From Sorangium cellulosum So0157-2 (lineage in GTDB: Bacteria; Myxococcota_A; Polyangia; Polyangiales; Polyangiaceae), in the NCBI RefSeq assembly GCF_000418325.1, contig NC_021658.1, positions 8,942,001 to 9,006,000 on the forward strand: 64,000 bases of DNA, given 5' to 3'. The translations under genes were made by a program, and so were the position numbers. Each line of letters starts with the position of its first letter. Positions within the stretch are counted from its first letter, which is position 1. Below the pieces are notes generated by a model, which ran no database searches, was not told the origin of the DNA, and saw only the letters and a list, made by a program, of their open reading frames with translations. Below are positions 54,985-63,032 of the stretch, in pieces.

Positions 54985-56568
54985 CTAGTCTTGGAAGCCC
55001 ATCGAGACGGCTGCGGAACCTGGCTTGCCCGAGTTCGGGTTTGGATCGCCAGCGCCTCCGCCGTCACCAGGAATATCGAACTTGATCGGAGAGTCGGGCT
55101 CGACATTGGGGCCCAGGTCGGCGGTATGTGCCACCGCAAGCGAGTGTCCACCGTGGCCTCCACCGCCCCGGCCGCCGTTGCCGCCTTTCCCGCCATCGCC
55201 GCCACGGCAGCCTGGCTGCGAGCCAGCCCTGTTACCCCCGCCGATACCGCCGTACCCACCGATGCCGCCGTACTGGCCGCCCCCGCCTCGTCCGCCGTTC
55301 CCGCCCCGACCCGTGGTGATGCTGGTTTTACTTACACGGACGCTGGCGTGGTAAGACAGGATCCCGATGCTGGATCCGCCTGGACCGCCGCCCTTCCCGG
55401 GCTTGCCGCCGCAACCGCCAGCACCGCCGGAACCTCCAGAAGCGCCGCCCTGTGCCGCTCCTGCGCCGCAGAACATAGATCCACCGCGCGAGCCGCCTCC
55501 ACCGCCGCCGCCGTATCCGCGCTGCCCCGCTTGGCCATCTTCGCCTGCGCTGCCTTCCAGCCCCGTGTCTGTGAGCCTTCCCGGCCCTGAAGCACCGTTA
55601 CCGTTCGCGCCGTCATCCCCCGCCAGGCCGCCCCGTCCCTCTGTGCAGGGCAGAGTGCCTTGCCCGGTTCCACCCAGACCGTAGCTCATCGGATTAGTGA
55701 TCGGCAGAGGAGAACCACTTTCGCCGTCGCCACCATCGTTCTTTGTGCCGATGCCGCCCATCCCCCCCGATGAGATGCCATCGTCACACGAGGTTATGAC
55801 TCGCGCCCCTCCCTTCGCCGTATCCGCAGAGCATGCCATGGCTCCGGGTTTCCCCGGTGCTCCATCTTGTCCTGGTACAGCGCCTCCGTCAGCGCCAGTG
55901 GCCCCATCGGCGCCGTCCCCAGCGACGATCTCGCTCAGGCGCACCTCTACCACCGCCCCGACCAAGGCGCGCATGGCGATGGCAGAGCCGCCCGGCACGG
56001 TGGCGTCCTGCGCGACCATCCGCATCCTGGTGAGCATCGTGGCCGCAGCGCCGTCGGCTGCCGGCTCGGCCGCCTCGTCCACGACGGTGAGGGGGATCCG
56101 GTTCGGTCCCGGAGCGATTGTCGTGAGTTCGCCGAGCGGATGCAGAGGCCAATGCCCCCGGGGATCGCGACAGTCGAGCCCGCCCCACACCTCCATGCCT
56201 GCCGGCACACGCACTTCGACGTTGAAGATGTCTGCACACGCGTAGACCCGCATCCCATGATCACGGGCGAGATCAAACGCCCGCGCGAAGGTCGCGACCG
56301 GCTTGCCTCGCGTACCCGGATTATCGTCACGTCCGTCGACGGTCAGGTAGACCCCCTCGCAGTCGACCGCACGACCAGGGATACCGGGATCGGCGTTGCA
56401 GGCGACTACGGGTGTGCACGTGAGGGTTTCCTCGCACCGTTCCCACGTACCCGACTCGGCCCCACACCCGAGCGCTGCAATTCCGCACGATAGCGCAGCT
56501 GCGACCCGTAGCGACCATTTCGCGGGTGTGCGATGTCGCAGGTTGAGCCTCGGACATGTGCCCATCAT
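54985..56568 (-). CDS. Glycine-rich repeat lipoprotein (paralogue B)
   Basis: A 527-residue predicted lipoprotein (signal helix ending ALGCGAES). Residues about 70-230 form a beta-helix-like N-domain: YLTVDGRDDNPGTRGKPVATF, VYACADIFNVEVRVP, GGLDCRDP. From about 235 the protein is a long collagen/PGRS-like glycine region with Cys-containing islands (FCGAGAAQGGASGG; QPGCRGGDGGKGG). It is the third gene of an operon, 24 bp after its paralogue, with GAGGAGTAACG before the ATG. It is probably a surface or appendage protein; the DxxPGTRxxPVxTF block is typical of surface beta-helix proteins. Confidence 0.75.
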   Translation of the reverse strand: MMGTCPRLNLRHRTPAKWSLRVAAALSCGIAALGCGAESGTWERCEETLTCTPVVACNADPGIPGRAVDCEGVYLTVDGRDDNPGTRGKPVATFARAFDLARDHGMRVYACADIFNVEVRVPAGMEVWGGLDCRDPRGHWPLHPLGELTTIAPGPNRIPLTVVDEAAEPAADGAAATMLTRMRMVAQDATVPGGSAIAMRALVGAVVEVRLSEIVAGDGADGATGADGGAVPGQDGAPGKPGAMACSADTAKGGARVITSCDDGISSGGMGGIGTKNDGGDGESGSPLPITNPMSYGLGGTGQGTLPCTEGRGGLAGDDGANGNGASGPGRLTDTGLEGSAGEDGQAGQRGYGGGGGGGSRGGSMFCGAGAAQGGASGGSGGAGGCGGKPGKGGGPGGSSIGILSYHASVRVSKTSITTGRGGNGGRGGGGQYGGIGGYGGIGGGNRAGSQPGCRGGDGGKGGNGGRGGGGHGGHSLAVAHTADLGPNVEPDSPIKFDIPGDGGGAGDPNPNSGKPGSAAVSMGFQD

Positions 56569-56592
56569 CGTTACTCCTCGTATCGCTGCCGC

Positions 56593-58224
56593 TCACTCCG
56601 GCGCTCCGGAGTTTGGGTCGTTCGGATCGTCGGCCGCGAAGGGCAGGAACTCGGCCGCGGCGCCATCGTCTCCCCCGCTCCCGGCGGCATCTGGGTCGCC
56701 ACCAGGCCCGCCCTTGCCCGCGGTTCCGAGAAGAAACGTTGCCTCGACGTCCTGCCGCATCAGTTCCACAGTCCCCAGGTACGCGACGCCCACGGAGTGG
56801 CCGCCGAGGCCGCCGCCGCCGCCGCCTCCGGGCCCCCCATTGCCGCCATCTCCTCCTCGGCATCCTGGAAGCGTACCCGTCACTGCTCTTCCTCCCTCAC
56901 CACCAGGAGCTCCGCTCCCCCCTGGCAAGCCTGCCCCTCCCGCACCGCCACGACCGCCACGACCCGTCTGGACGGTCGACCCGCGGATTATGACCTTGGC
57001 CCCCCTCGTAGCGATGCCGATGCTCGCTCCTCCCGCGAAGCCCCCTTTGCCCGGCTTGCCGCCGCAACCGCCTGACCCGCCCGAGCCGCCGAACGCCCCA
57101 CCAACCGGTCCTGCACCACAGGCCGTCGCACCGCCGCGTGACCCACCGCCGCCACCACCGCCCTGACCAGGGCGCCCGAACTGCCCATCCTGGCCCTTGC
57201 CCAGCGTACGACCCCACATGACAACGCCGGGGCGCCTCGCTCCGTGCCCCTGCACACCGACGGCACCGTCAAGGCCGCGCTGCCCATCGCTGCATGCCAC
57301 GTCTCCCTGCTGACCGAGGCCTCCCGCACCGGCGCCGGTCGGGTTCGGAGCTGGCAGAGGCTCCCCATGCCCTCCGTCGGAGCCCCGATCCGCCAGCCCT
57401 AGACCGCCGTCGCCGCTGACCGAGCTCCCGTCGTCGCATTCGGTCGTGACGGCCGGCGTCCCCGCCGTGGTGTCCATCGTGCACGCGTCGGCTCCTGAGC
57501 GTCCTGGCTCGCCGTCGGCAGCTGCCGCGCCCTCTGCCGCGGCTCCGGACTCACCATCCGCTCCGTCACCTGCAACGATGCGGCTGTCGATCACCTCGAT
57601 TTCGCTACCAGCACGAAGATAGATTGGGATCGAGCTGCCGCCTGGTTTCCCGCCCTGTCCTGTGATGACCTCGCTCGCCACGAGCTTGAGCTGGACCCCT
57701 TCGAGTGTCGATATTCCGATGGATCCTCTTTGCGCCCGATCCACGTCGTTGCCATCCGGAGCCACCAGCCGCAGGTTCGTAAACGTAATTCCCTGCCCGC
57801 CGAACCGCACCACCTGGGGAACCGGCCCCTTCGGGGCAACGACGGTTCTCGCGCTGGCTCCCAGATGCCGCCAGCCGTCCGCGCAGTCGAACCCACCCCA
57901 GATGCTCGTGCCGTAAAACCAAAGCGTTTCTTCGAAGGTTTCCGCGCACGCGTAGACACGGTGGCTGCCCATGTCTGCAAGCTCGAGGGCTTTCGAGAAG
58001 GTTTTCACCGGCTTCGCGCGGCTTCCGGGATTCGCGTCGTCTCCGAGAGCCGCGCTCAGGAAAACGCCGCATCCGTCATCCGGAGGCCTTAGCGTAGGGT
58101 CGTCTTCGCAGACGGGGTCCTCGTTGCCGGAGGAACACCCGCACGAGACAAGAGCGATTCCGCACCCGAACGCGATGCGCATCCAGGTAGCCAACCCACG
58201 CCGGCCTTCCGAGGAGGTATTCAT
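56593..58224 (-). CDS. Glycine-rich repeat lipoprotein (paralogue A)
   Basis: A 543-residue lipoprotein (lipobox in ALVSCGCSS) with the same plan as the next gene downstream: N-domain with FLSAALGDDANPGSRAKPVKTF, VYACAETFEETLWF, SIWGGFDCADG, then glycine-rich repeats with matching Cys islands (ACGAGPVGGAFGG; LPGCRGGDGGNGG). The two clearly arose by duplication. I chose the ATG at 58224 (MNTSSEGRR, GAGGAC ahead); an ATG at 58251 would overlap the upstream gene by 7 bp and is also possible. Conserved Cys pairs suggest disulfide-stabilised surface structure. Confidence 0.75.
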   Translation of the reverse strand: MNTSSEGRRGLATWMRIAFGCGIALVSCGCSSGNEDPVCEDDPTLRPPDDGCGVFLSAALGDDANPGSRAKPVKTFSKALELADMGSHRVYACAETFEETLWFYGTSIWGGFDCADGWRHLGASARTVVAPKGPVPQVVRFGGQGITFTNLRLVAPDGNDVDRAQRGSIGISTLEGVQLKLVASEVITGQGGKPGGSSIPIYLRAGSEIEVIDSRIVAGDGADGESGAAAEGAAAADGEPGRSGADACTMDTTAGTPAVTTECDDGSSVSGDGGLGLADRGSDGGHGEPLPAPNPTGAGAGGLGQQGDVACSDGQRGLDGAVGVQGHGARRPGVVMWGRTLGKGQDGQFGRPGQGGGGGGGSRGGATACGAGPVGGAFGGSGGSGGCGGKPGKGGFAGGASIGIATRGAKVIIRGSTVQTGRGGRGGAGGAGLPGGSGAPGGEGGRAVTGTLPGCRGGDGGNGGPGGGGGGGLGGHSVGVAYLGTVELMRQDVEATFLLGTAGKGGPGGDPDAAGSGGDDGAAAEFLPFAADDPNDPNSGAPE

Positions 58225-58244
58225 GTCCTCGAGCTCCAGTTTCG

Positions 58245-59342
58245 TCACCATGCACCGACCATGATCAGCCCTGCGTGCTGCCCGCTCGCCGTGGGAACGA
58301 CACGTACGCCATCGCCAGGCGACGAGGTTCGGCTCACGAACAGAGACACGAGCGTCAGCGCACCGACTGCGCCGCCGGTCGCGAGGCTCACCCATCCGAC
58401 TTGCTCCAAGAGATCCCGCTGTTCCTGGAGATCGCGCAGCTCCGAGCACGCACGCGGTGCGTTCGGGCGGGAACATCGATCCGCTTCCCTATCTGCGTTA
58501 CGCAGCGCGGTCGCTCGATCGTGGAGTTCGTCCTCGGTGTACGCACTCCAAGTCAGGAACCCGCCGCCGGCTGCCATGGTTGCCCCCGCCAGGACCGCGC
58601 CAGCGATGCGCAGCTTCGACGCCGTGGGAGACGGCGCCACGGACGAGGCCTGTGCTCCTCGCGCGGACCGCTTCGGCTCCCACGTCACCGTCGCGGCATT
58701 CTTCGGCGGAACGGCTGCCTGCGTCACTGCGCGTGGCACCTGCAGTGAGATGGTCGTCGGCTTCCCGGCCTGCGCATCGAACGACGCGAACGCCTCTTCG
58801 TGGCCCGCCAATCGGGCCCGCACCATGTGTTGCCCAGGCTCCAAGAACAGCCGGTAGGTCCGTGCCGGCGCACTGACTGGCTTGCCGTCGACGAGCACCT
58901 CTGCATCGGGGGGGTCGACCGAGAGGTACAGCGTCCCTACGTGCGGCGCTGCCTTGCGCTGCCCCGCCTCGAAGCGTAGCTGCAGTTGAAGCGGCAGCGC
59001 GTCACGCTGCTCGAGGCTCCAGGCCAGATGCTCCGCCGCGTCGCGGTACTGCTTCAGCGCGAGCTCACAGAGGCCGAGCTCTCCCGCGATTTCCGCGCGC
59101 TCTCTTTCCGTGCTCGACGCCGGGTCCGTTGCCTCGAAGGCCGCCGCATAGGCCGCCCGTGCCTCAACCCACCGTCCCGCATCGCGAGCTCTCCGACCGC
59201 GGCGAACGTTGCCGCTTACCGCGGAGCCTTCGCTTCGTTCGGGCATCGAATAGATGTCCTCCTCGGCGCTGGCCGAGCTCGCAAAGCCAGCTGTCGCGCC
59301 GAGCGCCAGGCAGCCAAGCCACGAAAGCGCAACGAATCGCAT
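58245..59342 (-). CDS. PEGA-domain protein with TPR-like N-terminus and C-terminal membrane helices
   Basis: A 365-residue exported protein. A signal peptide ends near ASSASAEE; residues 40-130 are TPR-like (RGRRARDAGRWVEARAAYAAAFEA). A PEGA domain at about 138-200 has LYLSVDPPDAEVLVDGKP and YRLFLEPGQHMVRARLAGHEE. Two hydrophobic helices follow (RIAGAVLAGATMAAGGGFLTW; VGWVSLATGGAVGALTLVSLFV). PEGA proteins of this plan are frequent in myxobacteria, often beside sigma factors. First gene of the operon with the two glycine-rich lipoproteins, and divergent from the sigma gene at 59559. Confidence 0.78.
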   Translation of the reverse strand: MRFVALSWLGCLALGATAGFASSASAEEDIYSMPERSEGSAVSGNVRRGRRARDAGRWVEARAAYAAAFEATDPASSTERERAEIAGELGLCELALKQYRDAAEHLAWSLEQRDALPLQLQLRFEAGQRKAAPHVGTLYLSVDPPDAEVLVDGKPVSAPARTYRLFLEPGQHMVRARLAGHEEAFASFDAQAGKPTTISLQVPRAVTQAAVPPKNAATVTWEPKRSARGAQASSVAPSPTASKLRIAGAVLAGATMAAGGGFLTWSAYTEDELHDRATALRNADREADRCSRPNAPRACSELRDLQEQRDLLEQVGWVSLATGGAVGALTLVSLFVSRTSSPGDGVRVVPTASGQHAGLIMVGAW

Positions 59343-59558
59343 GCGGGGACCGTACTTACGCCGGGCGCGCGGCGTCAACCTCGACGAATTCGCAACGAAC
59401 GGACGCTTTGCCAGGCAAAAGTCAGCTCCGTGGCGCAATGGCCCCCGTCGACTCTCCGGACAGGCGGTCGCGCACGCGAACACACCACCCTCACTTACAT
59501 TGTCACACCAAAGTCGGCCGGCCCAGCTTTTTCTTGAACCCTTCCGGCCAGCTCAGGG

Positions 59559-60680
59559 GTGCTACCAGCTGTGGGCAAGCCAGCACGAACTCCCCCCCAC
59601 TTCGAGCTCTTCCGCCGCCTCGTCAGGCGGGTCGGTGTCCCTGCGCGAAATGCCGAAGACCTCGCGCAAGAGGCGCTCCTACGGGGCTGGGAGGCGAGGG
59701 AGCGGCTCGGGCCGGGTGATGATCCGGCGCCGTATTCCGTCACGATCGCCCTGAACCTCGCCCGAAGGCACCTACGGGACACGATACGTCGGGGTGAGGT
59801 CCTGACCTCGTTCGACGAGCACGACTTCCGCGAGGACCAACCGAGCCCGGAAGCCCTACTCCGCAGGCATCAGCGGGAAGCCATCATGCGCGACCTGATT
59901 GAGCAGGTCGACCCCAAGTACCGCGACATCTTGGTCAAGCACGAGCTCGAGGAGAAGTCGCTCGCCGAGATCGCCGCCGAGCTGGGGCTCAAGCTGGACA
60001 CGGTGAAGACGCAGCACCGTCGGGCGCGCGAGGACCTGAAGGAGGCGAAGCGGCGCTGGATGGCGCAACAAGAATCGCGGGGCTGGGACAAGGAGGCCTG
60101 CGTCCCGGTGGCGTTCGGCCTGTTCCGTCGCTCGTGGTGGACGGCCGCGCTGCACCTGCAGAAGGTCAGCGCGAAGGTCCTCGCGCAGGCTGCGCTCGTC
60201 GTGCTGACGGGCGCCGTCGTCGCGACGGCTCCACGCCCGTCAAGCTCGGCCAGTACGACCCCGCGGTCACGGCCGGCAGCGGTCCACGCCGGTGCGGCGA
60301 CGCCCCCGGAGCAGCACACCGCGCCGCCCGTCAATCAGCCAGACGCACCCCGCGAGGTCGCCACGGCCTCGCCCCCGGTGCAGGGCATCCCAGCACCCGG
60401 CGAGCATCCACCGGCCGCGATGAACGGCAAGCCCGCTTCGAACGGCAAGCCCGCTTCGCCGGCCGCAACAGCTGCTCGTTCCTCGCCTCCCTCCGGCGAA
60501 GTACGCCCGGTCGTGAGCGAGCGCGAGAAGGACCTGATCCTCCGGGCGCGCAAGGCCATCGAAGCCCACAACCCCAGGGCTGATGTGGAGGCGCGACGCC
60601 TGCTCGAGATGCACGCCATGGAGTTCCCGCGCGGCCAGCTCGCCGCGGAACGCGAGGCGCTGCTGCTGCAAATTCGCTGA
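59559..60680 (+). CDS. ECF-type sigma factor fused to a membrane and anti-sigma-like tail
   Basis: A 373-residue protein. Residues about 15-85 are sigma region 2 (NAEDLAQEALLRGWEAR, IALNLARRHLRDTIRRG) and 110-170 are region 4 (LIEQVDPKYRDILVKHELEEKS then LAEIAAELGLKLDTVKTQHRRAREDL). A hydrophobic helix (VLAQAALVVLTGAVVATAP) at about 205-225 and a Pro/Ala linker follow. The last 55 residues (REKDLILRARKAIEAHNP, RRLLEMHAMEFPRGQLAAEREALL) resemble the terminal segment of myxobacterial anti-sigma partners. So sigma and a membrane regulator seem to be one polypeptide. Start: GTG at 59559 or 59571. Confidence 0.78.
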   Translation: MLPAVGKPARTPPHFELFRRLVRRVGVPARNAEDLAQEALLRGWEARERLGPGDDPAPYSVTIALNLARRHLRDTIRRGEVLTSFDEHDFREDQPSPEALLRRHQREAIMRDLIEQVDPKYRDILVKHELEEKSLAEIAAELGLKLDTVKTQHRRAREDLKEAKRRWMAQQESRGWDKEACVPVAFGLFRRSWWTAALHLQKVSAKVLAQAALVVLTGAVVATAPRPSSSASTTPRSRPAAVHAGAATPPEQHTAPPVNQPDAPREVATASPPVQGIPAPGEHPPAAMNGKPASNGKPASPAATAARSSPPSGEVRPVVSEREKDLILRARKAIEAHNPRADVEARRLLEMHAMEFPRGQLAAEREALLLQIR

Positions 60681-60800
60681 ATCCTCGGCTGCCCAGCGAC
60701 AGGTCGCCAGCGGTGGAGCGGGCGGTGTCCTTACGACACCAGGCCGAGATCCGCCCTGCGCGCGGGCAGGAGGAGGAGCACATCCAGGAGACACGACGTC

Positions 60801-61397
60801 GTGGAAGGAATGTTGCCGCTGAACCCAGCCTCGCCGGAGCAGGTGGCCATGGCGGAGCGTCAGGGTACATCGCGCCCGGCTGGAACTGCTGCGAATCGCG
60901 CAGTGCGCGTTCCGTTCGACGCCATCATGAGGGAATCGGGGATGCTCCGCACGGTGCTGCGCCAGCTCGCCGTCCCCGCAGGCGACCAGCCGGACCTCAT
61001 GCAGGAGATCCTGCTGTCCGCCTGGCGTAGCGTGGAAGCTGGACGATTTCAGCCGTACCAGCACGTCCCAGTGAAGAAGGTCCTGCGATGCTGGTTGTCT
61101 GCCATCGCCTGGCACCACGTGATCCACTACCGGGAGCGCGTGAACCGGTGGCACAAGGCGCGAGCGGCATGCGCGACTCCGGAGAACGCACCGTCGTCCT
61201 TTGGCCAGGTGGAGGCCCGGATGGCGCTTCGTTGCCTGGAGCGGCTCAAGCCCGAGCTCCGTGCCGTGCTCGCGGGTACCGCTTTCGGCTACACCGCTGA
61301 GGCAGAGCTCGGTGCCCATCCAGCACCACGAACAAGCGGCTGCACCGCGGCAGAGGGCAGTTGCGGAAGCTCCTCCGCTAAACGAGGTGCTGAATGA
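60801..61397 (+). pseudogene. ECF-type sigma factor with frame loss in region 4.2
   Basis: The open frame gives 198 residues. Region 2 is good (PAGDQPDLMQEILLSAWRSVE, LRCWLSAIAWHHVIHYRERV), and region 4 begins normally (MALRCLERLKPELRAVLAGTAFGYTAEAELGAH). It then turns into Cys/Ser/Gly-rich nonsense. One base back, the same DNA reads SSTTNKRLHRGRGQLRKLLR and stops at 61379-61381, the expected helix-turn-helix end. Frame loss is therefore near 61300-61320. Either the gene is broken or expression needs a -1 frameshift. AGGAG lies 10 bp before the GTG start. It follows the sigma fusion gene by 120 bp. Confidence 0.6.
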
Positions 61398-61474
61398 CCG
61401 TCCCGCGCCCGGAGTCCCCGCGGGAGCCGGACTGGCCGCTCTCTCGCCAAGACAGGCGAGCTACCGTCCGCCCG

Positions 61475-61723
61475 TCATGACCCGTGACCCGGCCCCTCCA
61501 CCTTCGCGAGCCGCTTCTCGCACCTCTCGATCGCCTCGACGATCTTCGCCTTGCGCTCGCGCTCCGTTCGCCAGCGCCGCGGCTCCGGCAGACCGAGCCA
61601 CCGGGCGAGGCGCTCCAGCGCAGCGACATCGGCGCGGAAGAGACTCTCACGGCGCAGGCGGATCACGATGGCGGCAGGGTAGATCCTCGGTGCCGCGGCG
61701 TCCGCATTTCGCTCGGCGAGCAT
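61475..61723 (-). CDS. Small hypothetical protein
   Basis: An 82-residue, helical, charged protein (RLRRESLFRADVAALERLARWL, RRWRTERERKAKIVEAIERCEK). Its residue use is natural and its start ATG at 61723 opens the protein-like part; the frame is open to 61921 but upstream residues are Arg/Pro-rich. Seen on the strand opposite to its neighbours. No family recognised. Confidence 0.5.
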   Translation of the reverse strand: MLAERNADAAAPRIYPAAIVIRLRRESLFRADVAALERLARWLGLPEPRRWRTERERKAKIVEAIERCEKRLAKVEGPGHGS

Positions 61724-61864
61724 CCCACGTACACCGCCGCCTGCGTGCTCTCGCCGCTCCGGGCCGAGCCGGCCGCGCGGCACGCTTCGGGTGGGCAGGG
61801 GCGACGTAGCTCGCCACGGTCGGGCGTGTCGAGCTGGTCGAGGAGGACCTGAGCACCATCGCCG

Positions 61865-62341
61865 ATGCGGCGCGGGCCCTGGATGGCCTCGCAGAGCGAC
61901 CGGCGGGTCGAGGCCGTGCACCTCGCCTCCTGGGGCAGCGAGGAGGTCAGCGTCGGCCTGGCCCCGACGACGACGTACGCCGACTGGCTGGACGCCGGCT
62001 CTCGCGTCTTCCGCGTCGACGTGCCGAACGTGGAGCCGCTCGACGTCCTGCTCCTGGACTGCTCCTTCACGCTCGAGTTCCTGGCCAGCGGCACCAACGA
62101 CCAGGCGCGCGTCCGCCTGGTCGCCTCAGCGCCGAACGGGTCGACGGTGGTCCCCACGGGCGCGCACGTCGCGTCCGAGCTGCGGAACTCGCGGGCCCCG
62201 GTGGCGATCTCCGGGTTCCTCGTCGCGGCCCAGGCCGGCACCTACCGGATCAAGCTCTAGGGCAAGACCCGGAACGGCGACCCTGTGCAGCTCGGCATCT
62301 ACGACGCCTTCGTCCTCCGCGTCCTCTATCTGAAGAGGTAA
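61865..62341 (+). pseudogene. Hypothetical gene interrupted by an in-frame TAG
   Basis: The frame from 61865 gives 131 residues (AVHLASWGSEEVSVGLAP, FRVDVPNVEPLDVLLLDCSF, SGFLVAAQAGTYRIKL), then a TAG at 62258-62260. The same frame continues without a break for 26 sense codons (GKTRNGDPVQLGIYDAFVLR, VLYLKR) to TAA at 62339-62341, 2 bp before the next start. The continuation has natural residues, so the TAG looks like a recent nonsense change or a read-through codon. It might be part of a small beta-structured tail or surface module. Confidence 0.55.
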
Positions 62342-62343
62342 CC

Positions 62344-62766
62344 ATGTCGAGGGTCCTGAACTGGATCGACACGCTGTTCTTCGGCGTGCGCCGCATCTTC
62401 GCCGCGGGCGTCGAGCTGCCGGAGCGCCCCGCGCTGAACTTCGTGGGGGCGGTGGTCACCGACAACCCGGCCGAGAACCGGACCGACGTCTTCATCCCGG
62501 GGGTCTGGCTCATCAGCCCCGTCGTGACGACCACCTACACCGCCCGGCCGGGCGAGCTCGTGCGGGTCAACACGCACGACCCGGTGATCGTGAGGCTGCC
62601 GTCCGCCGCGGGGAACGCCGGCGCCGAGGTCGTGGTCAAGGAGGTCGCGGGGGAAGAGGAGGCGCTCGAGGTCATCACGAGCACCGGCCAGCAGATCGCG
62701 CGGGTGGGTGGCTCCTACGTCACCATCCGGCTGATCTGCGACGGTGCGACGTGGATCGTGATCTGA
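62344..62766 (+). CDS. Hypothetical protein, possible phage tail-module type
   Basis: A 140-residue protein following the preceding stop by 2 bp. After a short N-terminal helix (VLNWIDTLFFGVRRIF) comes ELPERPALNFVGAVVTDNP with ENRTDVFIPG, a block I associate with short structural proteins beside phage tail genes. Beta-rich C-terminus (VRVNTHDPVIVRLPS, SYVTIRLICDGATWIVI). No ribosome site other than AAGAGGTAACC close to the ATG. Function unproven. Confidence 0.55.
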   Translation: MSRVLNWIDTLFFGVRRIFAAGVELPERPALNFVGAVVTDNPAENRTDVFIPGVWLISPVVTTTYTARPGELVRVNTHDPVIVRLPSAAGNAGAEVVVKEVAGEEEALEVITSTGQQIARVGGSYVTIRLICDGATWIVI

Positions 62767-63032
62767 CGGGCAGCGTGGTCGGGCAGGAAGAGGGACCCGA
62801 GACCGACGCGGAGGAGGAGCAGCCGGCCGAGCCTCCGTCGGCGCCGCCGGGGGACCCAGCGGCCCCCGCGCGACCCGTAAGGCGACGCTGGCCGGAGCCG
62901 CGGCCCGGCGATGTGGTCATCATCGGCCGGCGAGGCGCGGGTGAACCTCGGGGCGGCTCGCTGCGATGGGCGGCCGTGGTGACTTACGATGATTTACACA
63001 TGCCTACCACGACGAACCATCACGTCTGTTAG
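62751..63032 (+). CDS. Hypothetical protein, 3' end probably lost at a junction
   Basis: A GTG-started frame overlapping the previous gene by 16 bp: acidic start (EEGPETDAEEEQPAEPPS), then RRRWPEPRPGDVVIIGRRG and LRWAAVVTYDD. Up to about 62985 the composition matches the preceding genes. The last 16 residues run into AT-rich DNA and overlap the end of the opposing TIR gene, so the original C-terminus has probably been replaced. Start could also be the GTG at 62775. Confidence 0.35.
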   Translation: MDRDLTGSVVGQEEGPETDAEEEQPAEPPSAPPGDPAAPARPVRRRWPEPRPGDVVIIGRRGAGEPRGGSLRWAAVVTYDDLHMPTTTNHHVC

